A stretch of DNA of 64,000 nucleotides from Leptothrix sp. (in: b-proteobacteria). Lineage in GTDB: Bacteria > Pseudomonadota > Gammaproteobacteria > Burkholderiales > Burkholderiaceae_C. Positions within the stretch are counted from its first letter, which is position 1, and each line of letters begins with the position of its first letter. Below the pieces are notes generated by a model. It did not search any database. It was not told the DNA's origin and was given only the letters and a program-made list of their open reading frames with translations. Shown in pieces: positions 8,822 to 17,358 of this stretch. The position numbers and the translations under genes were made by a program. The stretch spans positions 1-64,000 of the forward strand of contig PNKV01000023.1 in assembly GCA_013822685.1 (NCBI GenBank), in the 5' to 3' direction.

Positions 8822-10225
8822 ATGAGCGGTCCCATCAACTCTACGAACTCTGGCAAAGCCGGCAACACCAACAGCGCAGCGACCGATTGGGCGGCGAAGT
8901 TGTCGTCCTCGTCCAACCAAGCGACTGGGGCTGATCAGGCCGCCATGCAATCCGATTTTTCGCGCTGGATGGCCCGCGCTTCGGCCACCACGCCTCAAGC
9001 TTCAGCCACGGCAGCCCAGTTGTCGGCCAATGCCGCTGCGCCCGCCAAGGCCAGCGCAGGGCAGGGCGGCTCGGCCACGTCGGTGGAAGCACGCAATGCC
9101 TTGGCCCGCGCCCAGGCCAATGCCGCACAAGCCAAGCGCCAGGCGCCAGTGACCCATTCCGAGACCGCGCATGCGCCCAAGGCTGAAAAGCCCAAAACCG
9201 CGGCCGCCGATGCCAGCCACAAGCCAGTCAAGACGGATGCGGCCAAAGGCAAGGCCAAGGAAGGCGCTGACAAAGCAGAGCGCAGCAACGAGGCTGGGCA
9301 AGACCAGGCCTCTGTGGATGAAGGTAAAAAGGCGGCCGCCGGGAAAAACGAAGTGGCGGCCAAAGACCAGCAACCGGCCGAAAGCGCCACCGCCAGCGAT
9401 CCGTCGTCGATGCTGGCCTGGCTGGCCAGCCTGACGCATGGCGCGGCCAAAACGGCCGCGTTGGGCGGCGATGCCCAGAAAGCCGCTGCGGATGCCAGCG
9501 AAGCCCAATTGCAGGCCAAGGATGGCGCCACGCCCGTGGCTGCCACGGGCCACGACGCCTTGGCGGCCATGAACACGGCCAGCGACAAGGGCGCGGTGGA
9601 TGTCTCGACCCTGCAAGCCGCTGAAGGCCGTCTGGCCGTGGCCGATGGCGCGGCCGACTCATCGGCCAAGGGCGCTGACTTTGCCAGCACCCTGTCCACC
9701 GAAATGATGCGTGGCCTGGCCGGCAAAACCGCCGAGGCCAGTGCCGCTGCCCAGACCAGCGCCACCCTGGCCCCGGCCGTCAACAGCCCCGAGTTTCCGC
9801 AGGCCCTGGCCGAGCGCGTGGGCATGTGGGTGAACGCGGTGGGCGAAGACGGCACCATGTCGGCCGAACTGCACCTCAATCCCGCTGAAATGGGCCCCAT
9901 CAGCGTGAAGATTTCGCTGGATGGCCAATCGGCGCAGGTTGATTTCGCGGCGGCCAACCTTGAAACCAGGCGTGCCATCGAGGCCAGCCTGCCGATGTTG
10001 TCCGCCTCGCTGGACGAGGCTGGTTTCAGCCTCGGTGGATCGGGCGTGTCCGATCAGTCACCTCAGCAACAGTTCAACCAGGCCTCGGGTCAGCCTGGTG
10101 GCGCCCCGGCCTGGGGTGGTGGGTCTCCGGGCCTGGATTCGTCCGGTGGTGAACCCCATGAAGGTCGCATGGCCGCTGCGGCCGCCCAGGCAGGGCGACG
10201 AGGTGGCCTTGACCTGTATGCATAG
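8822..10225 (+). CDS. fliK: flagellar hook-length control protein FliK
   Basis: 467 residues. The first ~330 residues are low-complexity Ala/Lys/Ser-rich (ruler region, with KAKEGADKAERSNEA-type repeats). The C-terminal domain has the FliK signature LHLNPAEMGPISVKISLDGQ followed by a helix (LETRRAIEASLPMLSASLDE) and a Gln/Gly-rich tail. FliK is a secreted molecular ruler that switches export specificity through FlhB when the hook is complete. The ATG at 8822 is preferred over one seven codons earlier because AAAGG lies upstream at suitable spacing. It is the last gene before a ~140-bp gap. Confidence 0.93.
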   Translation: MSGPINSTNSGKAGNTNSAATDWAAKLSSSSNQATGADQAAMQSDFSRWMARASATTPQASATAAQLSANAAAPAKASAGQGGSATSVEARNALARAQANAAQAKRQAPVTHSETAHAPKAEKPKTAAADASHKPVKTDAAKGKAKEGADKAERSNEAGQDQASVDEGKKAAAGKNEVAAKDQQPAESATASDPSSMLAWLASLTHGAAKTAALGGDAQKAAADASEAQLQAKDGATPVAATGHDALAAMNTASDKGAVDVSTLQAAEGRLAVADGAADSSAKGADFASTLSTEMMRGLAGKTAEASAAAQTSATLAPAVNSPEFPQALAERVGMWVNAVGEDGTMSAELHLNPAEMGPISVKISLDGQSAQVDFAAANLETRRAIEASLPMLSASLDEAGFSLGGSGVSDQSPQQQFNQASGQPGGAPAWGGGSPGLDSSGGEPHEGRMAAAAAQAGRRGGLDLYA

Positions 10226-10317
10226 GCCCGGGCCTGTCCTGTCCAGAATCGCGCGGATTTCACATCGCTTATCGGTTCTTCAGTTTGGCCCTGACTTCCA
10301 ATAATCCCATCATGCCT

Positions 10318-10342
10318 CCTTCGACTTTTTCAGGGTCGAAGG
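10318..10342 (+). promoter_or_regulatory. 8-bp-stem hairpin in the fliL leader
   Basis: CCTTCGAC and GTCGAAGG form a perfect 8-bp inverted repeat with a 9-base loop, ending 11 bases before the AGGAG of fliL. It lies in the only sizeable gap (about 140 bp) of the fli operon. It has no trailing T-run, so it is not a standard intrinsic terminator. It could mark a processing site, an mRNA stabiliser or a protein-binding site at the start of the fliLMNOPQR segment. Confidence 0.45.
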
Positions 10343-10366
10343 GCTTGAATTTCAGGAGATTTGCGA

Positions 10367-11026
10367 ATGTCAGCTGCTTCCGCTGCGGTACCCGCCGAAG
10401 GCGACGCCCCCAAGAAGGGGCCTAAAAAGCTCATCATCATCATCGCGGCCGTGGTGCTGCTGGTGGTGATTGGTGGCGGTGCCGCGGTCTTCGTGATGAA
10501 GAAAAACGCGGCCGCCGCCGCAGCTGCCGCCGAGGGCGAGGATGGCGAAGCCGCCGAAAGCTCCTCGCACGCCAAGGAAGCCCCCAAGCCCAAGCATGGC
10601 AAGGACGAGCACGCCACGCCGCCGGCGTTTGTGCCACTTGATCCCTTCATCGTCAACCTGGCCGACAAGGAAACCGAGCGCTTCGCGCAGATCGGCCTGA
10701 CCCTGCAGGTGGACGATCCCAAAGTTGCCGAGGAAATCAAGACCTACATGCCAGCCATCCGCAATTCGGTGCTGATGATCTTGTCGCACAAGACGTCGGA
10801 CCAGTTGTTGACCCAGGAAGGCAAGGAAAAGCTGGCCGACCAGATCCGCCGTGATGCGGCGCGCGCCATGGGCTACGAAATCGACGAACCTGAAGACGAA
10901 GAAGCTGCAGCCCAGGAAGCAGCTGAAGAAGACGCCGCCCCCAAGAAGAAAAAGAAGAAGAAAAAGAAGGTCGAGCAATACAACCCGATCGTCAAGGTCA
11001 ACTACGCCAATTTCATCGTTCAGTGA
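10367..11026 (+). CDS. fliL: flagellar basal-body protein FliL
   Basis: 219 residues from ATG 10367 (AGGAG eight bases upstream). A cytoplasmic Lys/Pro-rich start is followed by one transmembrane helix (residues about 20-45, LIIIIAAVVLLVVIGGGAA), an Ala-rich linker and the periplasmic FliL domain (LDPFIVNLADKETERFAQIG). FliL rings surround the stator and support torque. Odd feature: between the domain and its last strand there is an insertion of acidic residues (EPEDEEAAAQEAAEED) followed by nine consecutive lysines (codons 10943-10969), after which the normal ending (VNYANFIVQ) resumes. This gene starts the fliLMNOPQR part of the operon. Confidence 0.94.
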   Translation: MSAASAAVPAEGDAPKKGPKKLIIIIAAVVLLVVIGGGAAVFVMKKNAAAAAAAAEGEDGEAAESSSHAKEAPKPKHGKDEHATPPAFVPLDPFIVNLADKETERFAQIGLTLQVDDPKVAEEIKTYMPAIRNSVLMILSHKTSDQLLTQEGKEKLADQIRRDAARAMGYEIDEPEDEEAAAQEAAEEDAAPKKKKKKKKKVEQYNPIVKVNYANFIVQ

Positions 11027-11047
11027 GCCAACTGCAGTAGCCAGGCC

Positions 11048-12049
11048 ATGAATCAGCAAATCCTCTCGCAAGACGAAGTTGACGCCCTCCTGCAAGGCAT
11101 CACTGGTGAAAGCCAGAAGCTGGAGCAGGAAGACGAGCCCAAGGAGGGCATTCGCGACTACAACCTCGCGAATCAGGAACGCATTGTTCGCGGGCGCATG
11201 CCCACGATGGAAATCGTCAACGAGCGCTTTGCCCGCAACATCCGCATTGGCCTGTTCAACCTGATTCGCAAGTCGCCCGAGGTGTCGGTGGGGGGCATCA
11301 AGGTGCAAAAGTACAGCGCCTTCCTGCGTGAGATCGTGGTGCCCACCAACTTCAACATCATGGCCATCCGCCCACTGCGCGGCTCGGGCCTGGTGGTGTG
11401 CGATCCCACCTTGGTCTTCGCGGTGATCGACTCGCTGTTTGGCGGCGCCGGCAAGTACCACACCCGCATCGAAGGGCGTGATTTCTCGCCCACCGAGCAA
11501 CGCATCATCACCCGCCTGATCGAGGTCGTGTCTGAAGAGTACAAGAAGGCTTGGCGTGGCATCTATCCCCTGGAGCTGGACTACCAGCGCTCGGAGATGC
11601 AGCCCCAGTTCGCCACCATCGCCACACCGGCCGAGATCGTGGTGTGCTGCTCGTTCACGCTGGAGATTGGCGATGCCAGCGGCACCATCCACATCTGCAT
11701 CCCTTACTCCACGCTCGAGCCGATCCGCGACATCCTGTTCTCGTCGATCCAGGGGGATTCGGCCGAACCGGATCGCCGCTGGGTGAAGTTGCTGACGCAG
11801 CAGATCCAGTCGGCCGAGGTGGAGCTGGTGGCCGAGATGGCCCACGCCCCCGCCACGGTCGAGCAACTGCTGGCCCTCAAGCCCGGTGATTTCATCGAGC
11901 TTGACCTTGAAAAACTCATTGAGGCCAAGGTGGACGGCGTGCCCATCCTGGAGTGCTACTACGGCACCTCGAACGGCAAATACGCCTTGCGCATTGACAA
12001 GCTACTGACCACGGCCAACCACGGTTGGCTGGGAGACCAACATGTCTGA
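11048..12049 (+). CDS. fliM: flagellar motor switch protein FliM
   Basis: 333 residues. The N-terminus MNQQILSQDEVDALLQGITG is the conserved CheY-P-binding peptide of FliM. The middle domain contains the GGxG segment that contacts FliG (SLFGGAGKYHTRIEGRDFSP). The C-terminal SpoA domain (FIELDLEKLIEAKVDGVPIL) pairs with FliN. It is part of the C-ring that sets rotation direction. It begins 21 bp after fliL and overlaps fliN by 8 bp. Confidence 0.96.
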   Translation: MNQQILSQDEVDALLQGITGESQKLEQEDEPKEGIRDYNLANQERIVRGRMPTMEIVNERFARNIRIGLFNLIRKSPEVSVGGIKVQKYSAFLREIVVPTNFNIMAIRPLRGSGLVVCDPTLVFAVIDSLFGGAGKYHTRIEGRDFSPTEQRIITRLIEVVSEEYKKAWRGIYPLELDYQRSEMQPQFATIATPAEIVVCCSFTLEIGDASGTIHICIPYSTLEPIRDILFSSIQGDSAEPDRRWVKLLTQQIQSAEVELVAEMAHAPATVEQLLALKPGDFIELDLEKLIEAKVDGVPILECYYGTSNGKYALRIDKLLTTANHGWLGDQHV

Positions 12050-12533
12050 CAACGAACCCGAATCGACTTCTGCCGAAGCAGCCCCGAACGAAGAACAAGA
12101 CGCGATGGCCGCGGAGTGGGAGGCCGCGCTGGCGCAGCAGAGCACGTCGGCGGCCTCCACCGATGACATCTTCGGATCGGCCAGCGAAGTGGCCAGCCCC
12201 GCTGCTCAAGGCACGCCGGCCGCCTTCGCCAACTTTGCCGCGGCCTCGTCCACGAATCCGGCGGGCAACGACATCAACATGATCCTGGACATCCCCGTGC
12301 AGTTGACGGTGGAGCTGGGCCGCACACGCATTCCCATCAAGAACATCCTGCAGTTGGCGCAGGGTTCGGTGGTGGAGCTGGACGCGATGGCGGGCGAACC
12401 CATGGACGTGCTGGTCAACGGCTTCCTGATCGCCCAGGGCGAAGTGGTGGTGGTGAACGACAAGTTCGGCATCCGCCTGACCGACATCGTGACGCCCTCA
12501 GAACGCATGCGCCGCCTGAGCCGCGGCAGCTGA
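12042..12533 (+). CDS. fliN: flagellar motor switch protein FliN
   Basis: 163 residues. The first ~75 residues are acidic, Ala/Ser-rich and probably flexible. The rest is the SpoA/FliN domain (MILDIPVQLTVELGRTRIPI, then LNMxxG-like LAQGSVVELDAMAGEPMDVL). FliN forms the bottom of the C-ring and helps place FliH-FliI. GGGAG lies six bases before the ATG inside the end of fliM. The acidic leader makes it longer than the ~137-residue Salmonella protein, which is common in this group. Confidence 0.95.
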   Translation: MSDNEPESTSAEAAPNEEQDAMAAEWEAALAQQSTSAASTDDIFGSASEVASPAAQGTPAAFANFAAASSTNPAGNDINMILDIPVQLTVELGRTRIPIKNILQLAQGSVVELDAMAGEPMDVLVNGFLIAQGEVVVVNDKFGIRLTDIVTPSERMRRLSRGS

Positions 12534-12557
12534 CCAGGCCCGCACAAGGAGAGACAC

Positions 12558-12920
12558 ATGCAATCCACAGGAATGCTGATTTTCTGGTTCGTGTTCATCG
12601 TGGCCATGATCCCGCTGAGCTTGTACCTGCTCAAGAAATCCGGCCTGGCCAAGAACCGCATGGGTTCGGGCGACGCGGTGCTCAAGACGGTGAGCCAGTT
12701 GTCACTGGGCCCTGGCCAGCGCCTGGTCACGGTTGAGTTGGGCGCGGGCGATCAGAAGACCTGGCTGGTGTTGGGTGTGACCGCACAAAGCATCACCGCC
12801 CTGCACAGCCTGCAACCCACGCAGGACAGCCAGGAGCAGGCAGAACGCGAGGGAACCGCGTCGACGTTCCCGATCTTGCTCAGGCGTGCTTCAGACGTCG
12901 GCGAGCACCCCAAGGTTTGA
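12558..12920 (+). CDS. fliO: flagellar biosynthetic protein FliO
   Basis: 120 residues with one N-terminal transmembrane helix (about residues 5-25, MLIFWFVFIVAMIPLSLYLL) and a small cytoplasmic domain with LSLGPGQRLVTVELGAGDQK, the conserved beta-strand segment of FliO. It acts as a scaffold for assembly of the FliP-FliR export core. It lies between fliN and fliP with 24-bp and 23-bp gaps. Sequence conservation in this family is low, so position matters in the call. Confidence 0.9.
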   Translation: MQSTGMLIFWFVFIVAMIPLSLYLLKKSGLAKNRMGSGDAVLKTVSQLSLGPGQRLVTVELGAGDQKTWLVLGVTAQSITALHSLQPTQDSQEQAEREGTASTFPILLRRASDVGEHPKV

Positions 12921-12943
12921 CGAGCGAGCGACCAGGACACCCC

Positions 12944-13711
12944 ATGCATTTTTCGAAGCGATTGAAGGCCACGGCCGTGGCCTTAGGCCTGGCTGCGTGC
13001 TCCGCGGCCGCAATGGCCCAGACCGTGCCCACGCCGGGCGGTGGCTTGCCCTTGCTGATAGGGCAGGGCGCTGGCGGCACCAACTACTCAGTGCCCATCC
13101 AGACCTTGCTGTTCTTCACGGCGCTGAGCTTCTTGCCCGCGCTGCTGCTGATGATGACGGGCTTCACCCGCATCGTCATTGTGCTCAGCCTGATGCGCCA
13201 GGCCATTGGCGCCCAGGCCGCACCGCCCAATCAAGTTATCGTCGGCTTGTCGCTGTTCTTGACGCTTTTCGTCATGGGCCCCACGCTGGACAAGGTCCAC
13301 AAAGACGCCTACGAGCCCTTCGCTGCCAACCAGATCAGCTTCAGTGAAGCCATGGACCGTGGCCAGGCCCCCATGCGCCAGTTCATGCTCAAGCAAACGC
13401 GCCAGTCCGACCTGGGCTTGTTTGTGCGCCTGGCCAAGATCGAAGGCAACGTCAAGCCCGAGTCCGTGCCACTGCGCGTGCTGGTGCCGGCCTTTGTCAC
13501 CAGCGAGCTCAAATCCGCTTTCCAGATCGGCTTCCTGATTTTCATCCCCTTCCTGGTCATCGACATGATCGTGGCCAGCGTGTTGATGAGCCTGGGGATG
13601 ATGATGTTGTCGCCAGTGATGGTGGCCTTGCCCTTCAAGCTGATGCTGTTCGTGTTGGCCGATGGCTGGAATCTGCTCCTGGGTTCGCTGGCCGCCAGCT
13701 TCGCGCAGTAG
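12944..13711 (+). CDS. fliP: flagellar type III export gate protein FliP
   Basis: 255 residues with a cleavable signal peptide (MHFSKRLKATAVALGLAACS, cut after AMA), a known peculiarity of FliP. The mature protein has four membrane segments and the invariant MTGFTRIVIVLSLMRQAIGA and FVTSELKSAFQIGFLIFIPF motifs. Five FliP subunits with FliQ and FliR form the export channel. The ATG at 12944 is chosen because it opens the signal peptide; an in-frame codon at 12917 would add nine polar residues. Confidence 0.96.
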   Translation: MHFSKRLKATAVALGLAACSAAAMAQTVPTPGGGLPLLIGQGAGGTNYSVPIQTLLFFTALSFLPALLLMMTGFTRIVIVLSLMRQAIGAQAAPPNQVIVGLSLFLTLFVMGPTLDKVHKDAYEPFAANQISFSEAMDRGQAPMRQFMLKQTRQSDLGLFVRLAKIEGNVKPESVPLRVLVPAFVTSELKSAFQIGFLIFIPFLVIDMIVASVLMSLGMMMLSPVMVALPFKLMLFVLADGWNLLLGSLAASFAQ

Positions 13712-13722
13712 GGGGCTGAGCC

Positions 13723-13992
13723 ATGGATCCGCAACAAGTCCTGACCATTGGCCGCGATGGCCTGCTGACCCTGCTCACCGTGTGCGCGCCCATCCTGATG
13801 GTGGTGCTGGCCGTGGGCTTGATCGTCAGCATCTTTCAAGCCGCCACGCAGATCCACGAAGCGACCTTGTCCTTTGTGCCCAAGCTGCTGGCCGCGTTCG
13901 CCACATTGGGCATTGCCGGCCCTTGGATGCTCAGCACCCTGGTGGATTACATCCAGCAAGTCCTGCAGTCGATCCCCAGCGTGGTGGGCTGA
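13723..13992 (+). CDS. fliQ: flagellar type III export gate protein FliQ
   Basis: 89 residues and two transmembrane helices (ILMVVLAVGLIVSIFQAATQ and the C-terminal LVDYIQQVLQSIP half), exactly the FliQ size and pattern. The conserved QAATQIHEATLSFVPKL segment joins the helices. Four copies wrap the FliP-FliR core. It starts 11 bp after fliP and ends three bases before fliR. Confidence 0.95.
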   Translation: MDPQQVLTIGRDGLLTLLTVCAPILMVVLAVGLIVSIFQAATQIHEATLSFVPKLLAAFATLGIAGPWMLSTLVDYIQQVLQSIPSVVG

Positions 13993-13995
13993 GCC

Positions 13996-14757
13996 TTGGT
14001 CACCTTCAGCGAAGCTCAGGTGATGGCGTGGATCACGCCGTGGCTGTGGCCTTTCTTTCGGGTGATGGGGCTGTTCACGGCCGCGCCGGTCTTGTCGATG
14101 CGTGCCATTCCCCGGCGCGTTCGCATGGGCCTGGGGCTGTTGATCGTGGTGGCCGCCCAGCCCACGCTGCCCGAGATGCCCGTGGTGGCTTTGAACTCAC
14201 CGCAAGCCTTGATGGTGCTGGCCCAACAGGTCTTGATCGGACTGACCATGGGCTTTGCCGCCCGCGTGGTGTTTGCCGCCATCGAGTTCGCTGGTGAAAT
14301 CGTGGGCCTGCAAATGGGCTTGAACTTCGCCAGCTTTTTCGACCCGATGAGTGGCGGCCAGGCCACCGCGGTGAGCCGCTTCTATGGCACCTGTGCAGCG
14401 TGGTTGTTCGTGGTCATGAACGGCCACCTCATGCTCACCGCCGCCGTGGTGCACAGCTTCGACACCTTTCCCGTGGCACCTCAGCCATTGGCTTTCCTCA
14501 GCGTGATCCAACCCCAGGTGTGGGGCGCCGAGATTTTCAAGATCGGCCTGTGGGTCTCGTTGCCGGTGGTGGCCATGCTGTCCCTGGTCAACCTGGTGAT
14601 GGGTTTGATCTCGCGCGTGGCGCCGCAGATGAACATCTTCTCGATCGGCTTCCCCGTGACCTTGGGGGTGGGCCTGACCGGCCTGTGGCTGACCCTGCCG
14701 ATGATGCAGATGCCGCTCACCATGGCGCTGGAGCGCATGCTGGGTTACTTCCAGTAG
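13996..14757 (+). CDS. fliR: flagellar type III export gate protein FliR
   Basis: 253 residues with six or more hydrophobic segments and family motifs (PVLSMRAIPRRVRMGLGLLI, then QMGLNFASFFDPMSGGQATA). FliR is the single-copy subunit that completes the FliP5FliQ4FliR1 channel. The start appears to be TTG at 13996, since no ATG or GTG fits the usual N-terminus; no clear Shine-Dalgarno is seen, so it may rely on coupling from fliQ three bases upstream. It ends the fli operon; flhB is not in this window. Confidence 0.93.
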   Translation: MVTFSEAQVMAWITPWLWPFFRVMGLFTAAPVLSMRAIPRRVRMGLGLLIVVAAQPTLPEMPVVALNSPQALMVLAQQVLIGLTMGFAARVVFAAIEFAGEIVGLQMGLNFASFFDPMSGGQATAVSRFYGTCAAWLFVVMNGHLMLTAAVVHSFDTFPVAPQPLAFLSVIQPQVWGAEIFKIGLWVSLPVVAMLSLVNLVMGLISRVAPQMNIFSIGFPVTLGVGLTGLWLTLPMMQMPLTMALERMLGYFQ

Positions 14758-14829
14758 TTGCTGCCACCCACCGCCAGCGTTTGGCCCATTCATGGTTCAT
14801 CATGGAGGCCCATGTTGCAGGAGCGGGTG

Positions 14830-15573
14830 ATGAGCAGGTTGGTTTTGGCGGGAGTGCTGTCCCTCATGGCCTGGTCGGCGCAGGCCGATCAAGTGCAGGT
14901 GGCTGTGGCCGCCAACTTTGCCGGGCCCTTCCAGAAAATCGCCGCTGACTTCGGGGCTGCCACCGGCCATACCGCCGTGGTCATCACCGGTTCTACGGGC
15001 AAGTTCTACACGCAGATCAAGTCAGGGGCGCCGTTCGAGGTGCTCCTGGCCGCCGATGACGACACGCCCAGGAAGCTGGAAGACGAAGGCCTGGCCGTCA
15101 AGGGCCAACACTTCACCTATGCCAAGGGCACGCTTGTGCTCTGGAGCGCCAAGCCGGGCTTCGTGGACAAGCAGGGCCAGGTCCTGAGCCAAGGCCGCTT
15201 CAAGCACTTGGCGCTGGCCAACCCCGAGCTGGCACCGTATGGCGCTGCGGCTGAACAGGCCTTGAAGGCCCTGGGTTTGTACGGCCGTCTGCTGCCCAAG
15301 TTCGTGCAGGGCGACAGCATTGCCCACGCGCTGCAGTTTGTCGCCTCCGGCAATGCCGAGCTGGGCTTGGTGGCCTTGTCCCAAGTGGCTGCGCCCGACA
15401 AGCCCGCCGTGGGCTCGTGGTGGGTGGTGCCCGCCAAGCTCTACGCCCCCATCCTGCAAGGTGCCACCGTGCTCAAGAAAGGCGAGGGCAACGCGGCCGC
15501 CGCCGCCTTGATGAAGTACCTGCGTGGTGACCAGGCTCAGGCCGTGATCAAGGCCTACGGTTACGGGCTGTGA
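14830..15573 (+). CDS. modA: molybdate ABC transporter, periplasmic substrate-binding protein
   Basis: 247 residues. A signal peptide (MSRLVLAGVLSLMAWSAQA) is followed by the ModA start VQVAVAANFAGPFQKIAADF. The binding-loop motif TGSTGKFYTQIKSGAPFEVL and the QFVASGNAELGLVALSQ segment are typical of molybdate/tungstate binders. The ATG at 14830 is chosen because AGGAG precedes it by six bases; an ATG at 14812 has poorer spacing. It overlaps modB at TGATG and begins 72 bp after fliR. No Mo-box or molybdenum-cofactor riboswitch was recognised upstream. Confidence 0.94.
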   Translation: MSRLVLAGVLSLMAWSAQADQVQVAVAANFAGPFQKIAADFGAATGHTAVVITGSTGKFYTQIKSGAPFEVLLAADDDTPRKLEDEGLAVKGQHFTYAKGTLVLWSAKPGFVDKQGQVLSQGRFKHLALANPELAPYGAAAEQALKALGLYGRLLPKFVQGDSIAHALQFVASGNAELGLVALSQVAAPDKPAVGSWWVVPAKLYAPILQGATVLKKGEGNAAAAALMKYLRGDQAQAVIKAYGYGL

Positions 15574-16265
15574 TGCTGGACGCCGATGACTTGCAAGCCC
15601 TGCGGCTGACGGCCGAGCTGGCCAGCGTCACCACTGCACTGCTGCTGGTGTTGGGTACCCCCATCGCATGGTGGCTGGCGCGCACTCGTTCGCGGCTCAA
15701 GGGTGCGGTGGCGGCCCTGGTGGCCCTGCCACTGGTGTTGCCACCCACGGTCATCGGCTTTTACCTTTTGATGCTGATGGGCCCCGAAGGGCCCGTGGGC
15801 CGCTTCACCAGCATGCTGGGTTTGGGCCTGCTGCCATTCACCTTCTGGGGGCTGGTGGTGGCGTGCATCCTGCATTCGCTGCCCTTTGTGGTCCAGCCTC
15901 TGCACCAGGCGTTTGAGGCCCTGGGCACGCGCCCGCTGGAAGTGGCCGCCACCTTGCGCGCCAGTCCCTGGGATCGCTTTGTGACCGTGGCCCTGCCCCT
16001 GGCCCGTCCGGGTTTCTTGACCGCTGCCGTGCTGGGCTTTGCACACACCGTGGGCGAGTTCGGTGTGGTCCTGATGATCGGCGGCAACATCCCCGGCGCC
16101 ACGCGCGTTTTGTCGGTGGCCTTGTATGGACACGTTGAAGCCATGGACTACGGCAAGGCGCACCTGCTGGCGGCGGGTCTGGTTGGCTTTGGCTTTGCGG
16201 TGATGTTCCTGCTGTACTTCTTGAACGGGCGGGCCCTGCGCAGCCAAAGGGCGGGCCATGTCTGA
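15573..16265 (+). CDS. modB: molybdate ABC transporter permease ModB
   Basis: 230 residues with about five to six membrane helices. The cytoplasmic EAA loop (FEALGTRPLEVAATLRASPW, followed by DRF) contacts the ATPase. GEFGVVLMIGGNIPGATRVL near the C-terminus is a ModB hallmark. Two copies should form the channel with two ModC. The ATG at 15573 overlaps the modA stop codon, and the gene overlaps modC by 8 bp, so the three genes are one translationally linked operon. Confidence 0.95.
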   Translation: MLDADDLQALRLTAELASVTTALLLVLGTPIAWWLARTRSRLKGAVAALVALPLVLPPTVIGFYLLMLMGPEGPVGRFTSMLGLGLLPFTFWGLVVACILHSLPFVVQPLHQAFEALGTRPLEVAATLRASPWDRFVTVALPLARPGFLTAAVLGFAHTVGEFGVVLMIGGNIPGATRVLSVALYGHVEAMDYGKAHLLAAGLVGFGFAVMFLLYFLNGRALRSQRAGHV

Positions 16266-17358
16266 CCAGATCCTGGCCCAGCTGGCCTTGTCCTACCCCG
16301 GTGGCTTTTCGCTGGATGTGTCGCTGCAGCTGCCCGGGCAGGGCGTGAGCGTGCTGCTGGGCCCCTCAGGCTGCGGCAAGACCACCGTGCTGCGCGCTTT
16401 GGCGGGTCTGGAAAAGGCCCAAGGCGCTGTGCGGGTGAATGGCCAGGTCTGGCAGAACGAACGGCAGTTCTTGCCCACGCACCAGCGGGCCATTGGCTAT
16501 GTGTTTCAAGAGGCCAGTCTGTTTGCGCACCTCACGGTCAAGGGCAACCTGCACTATGGCCTGCAGCGCACGCCCACGGCCGACCGCCGGGTGAGCCTGG
16601 ACGAGGCCGTGGACCTGTTGGGCATTGCCCCATTGCTGGAGCGCCGGCCTGATCGCCTGTCGGGTGGCGAACGCCAGCGCGTGGCCATTGCCCGGGCCCT
16701 GTTGACCAGCCCCCGCGTGCTGCTGATGGACGAGCCCTTGTCGGCGCTTGATGCCCAACGCAAGGCCGAGGTGCTGCCCTTCCTTGAGCGCCTGAACCAG
16801 CAATCACGCGTGCCTCTGGTCTACGTGACCCATGCCCTCGAAGAAGCCGTTCGGCTGGCCGACCACCTGGTGCTGATGTCGGCTGGCCGCGTGGTGGCCA
16901 GCGGCGCTGCCCATGATTTGCTGGCCCGGCTTGATCTGCCCTTGAGCCAACTTGATGAAGCCAGCGTCATGCTGCCTGGCGCCCTGACCGAGCACGACAC
17001 CCGCTATGGGCAAAGCCGCATCGATGTGGGCGGCCTGCAGCTGTGGGTGGGCCTGCACCAGGCGCCCGTGGGGCAAGCCGTGCGTGTGCGCGTGCTGGCC
17101 CGCGACGTGAGCGTGGCCTTGAGCCACCCCACTGACAGCAGCATCGTCAACATCCTGCCCGCCCACATCGAGGCACTGCGCGATGATGGCCCTGACACGG
17201 TGACCTTGCAGCTTCGTCTTCAGGCGCCTGATGTTGTGAATGCCATGCAAGCGCCCGTGCTGCTGGCCCGCATCACCCGCCGCTCGCGCGATGCCCTGGG
17301 TCTGCTGCCAGGCCAGGCGGTGTTCGCGCAGATCAAGGGCGCGGCGCTGATGCGCTGA
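16258..17358 (+). CDS. modC: molybdate ABC transporter ATP-binding protein ModC
   Basis: 366 residues. Walker A is GPSGCGKTT, the Q-loop region is YVFQEASLF, the ABC signature is LSGGERQRVAIARALL, and Walker B is VLLMDEPLSALD, with H-loop in YVTHALEE. The C-terminal ~75 residues form the TOBE/MOP regulatory domain (VRVRVLARDVSVALSHPTDS). It drives molybdate import. Its 3' end overlaps the convergent DsbA-like gene by 26 bp. Confidence 0.95.
   Translation: MSDQILAQLALSYPGGFSLDVSLQLPGQGVSVLLGPSGCGKTTVLRALAGLEKAQGAVRVNGQVWQNERQFLPTHQRAIGYVFQEASLFAHLTVKGNLHYGLQRTPTADRRVSLDEAVDLLGIAPLLERRPDRLSGGERQRVAIARALLTSPRVLLMDEPLSALDAQRKAEVLPFLERLNQQSRVPLVYVTHALEEAVRLADHLVLMSAGRVVASGAAHDLLARLDLPLSQLDEASVMLPGALTEHDTRYGQSRIDVGGLQLWVGLHQAPVGQAVRVRVLARDVSVALSHPTDSSIVNILPAHIEALRDDGPDTVTLQLRLQAPDVVNAMQAPVLLARITRRSRDALGLLPGQAVFAQIKGAALMR

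Noticed and set aside
14758-14829. Possible molybdenum-cofactor riboswitch or ModE box before modA
   Set aside because: The 72-bp leader shows no conserved stem set and no ModE-type inverted repeat.
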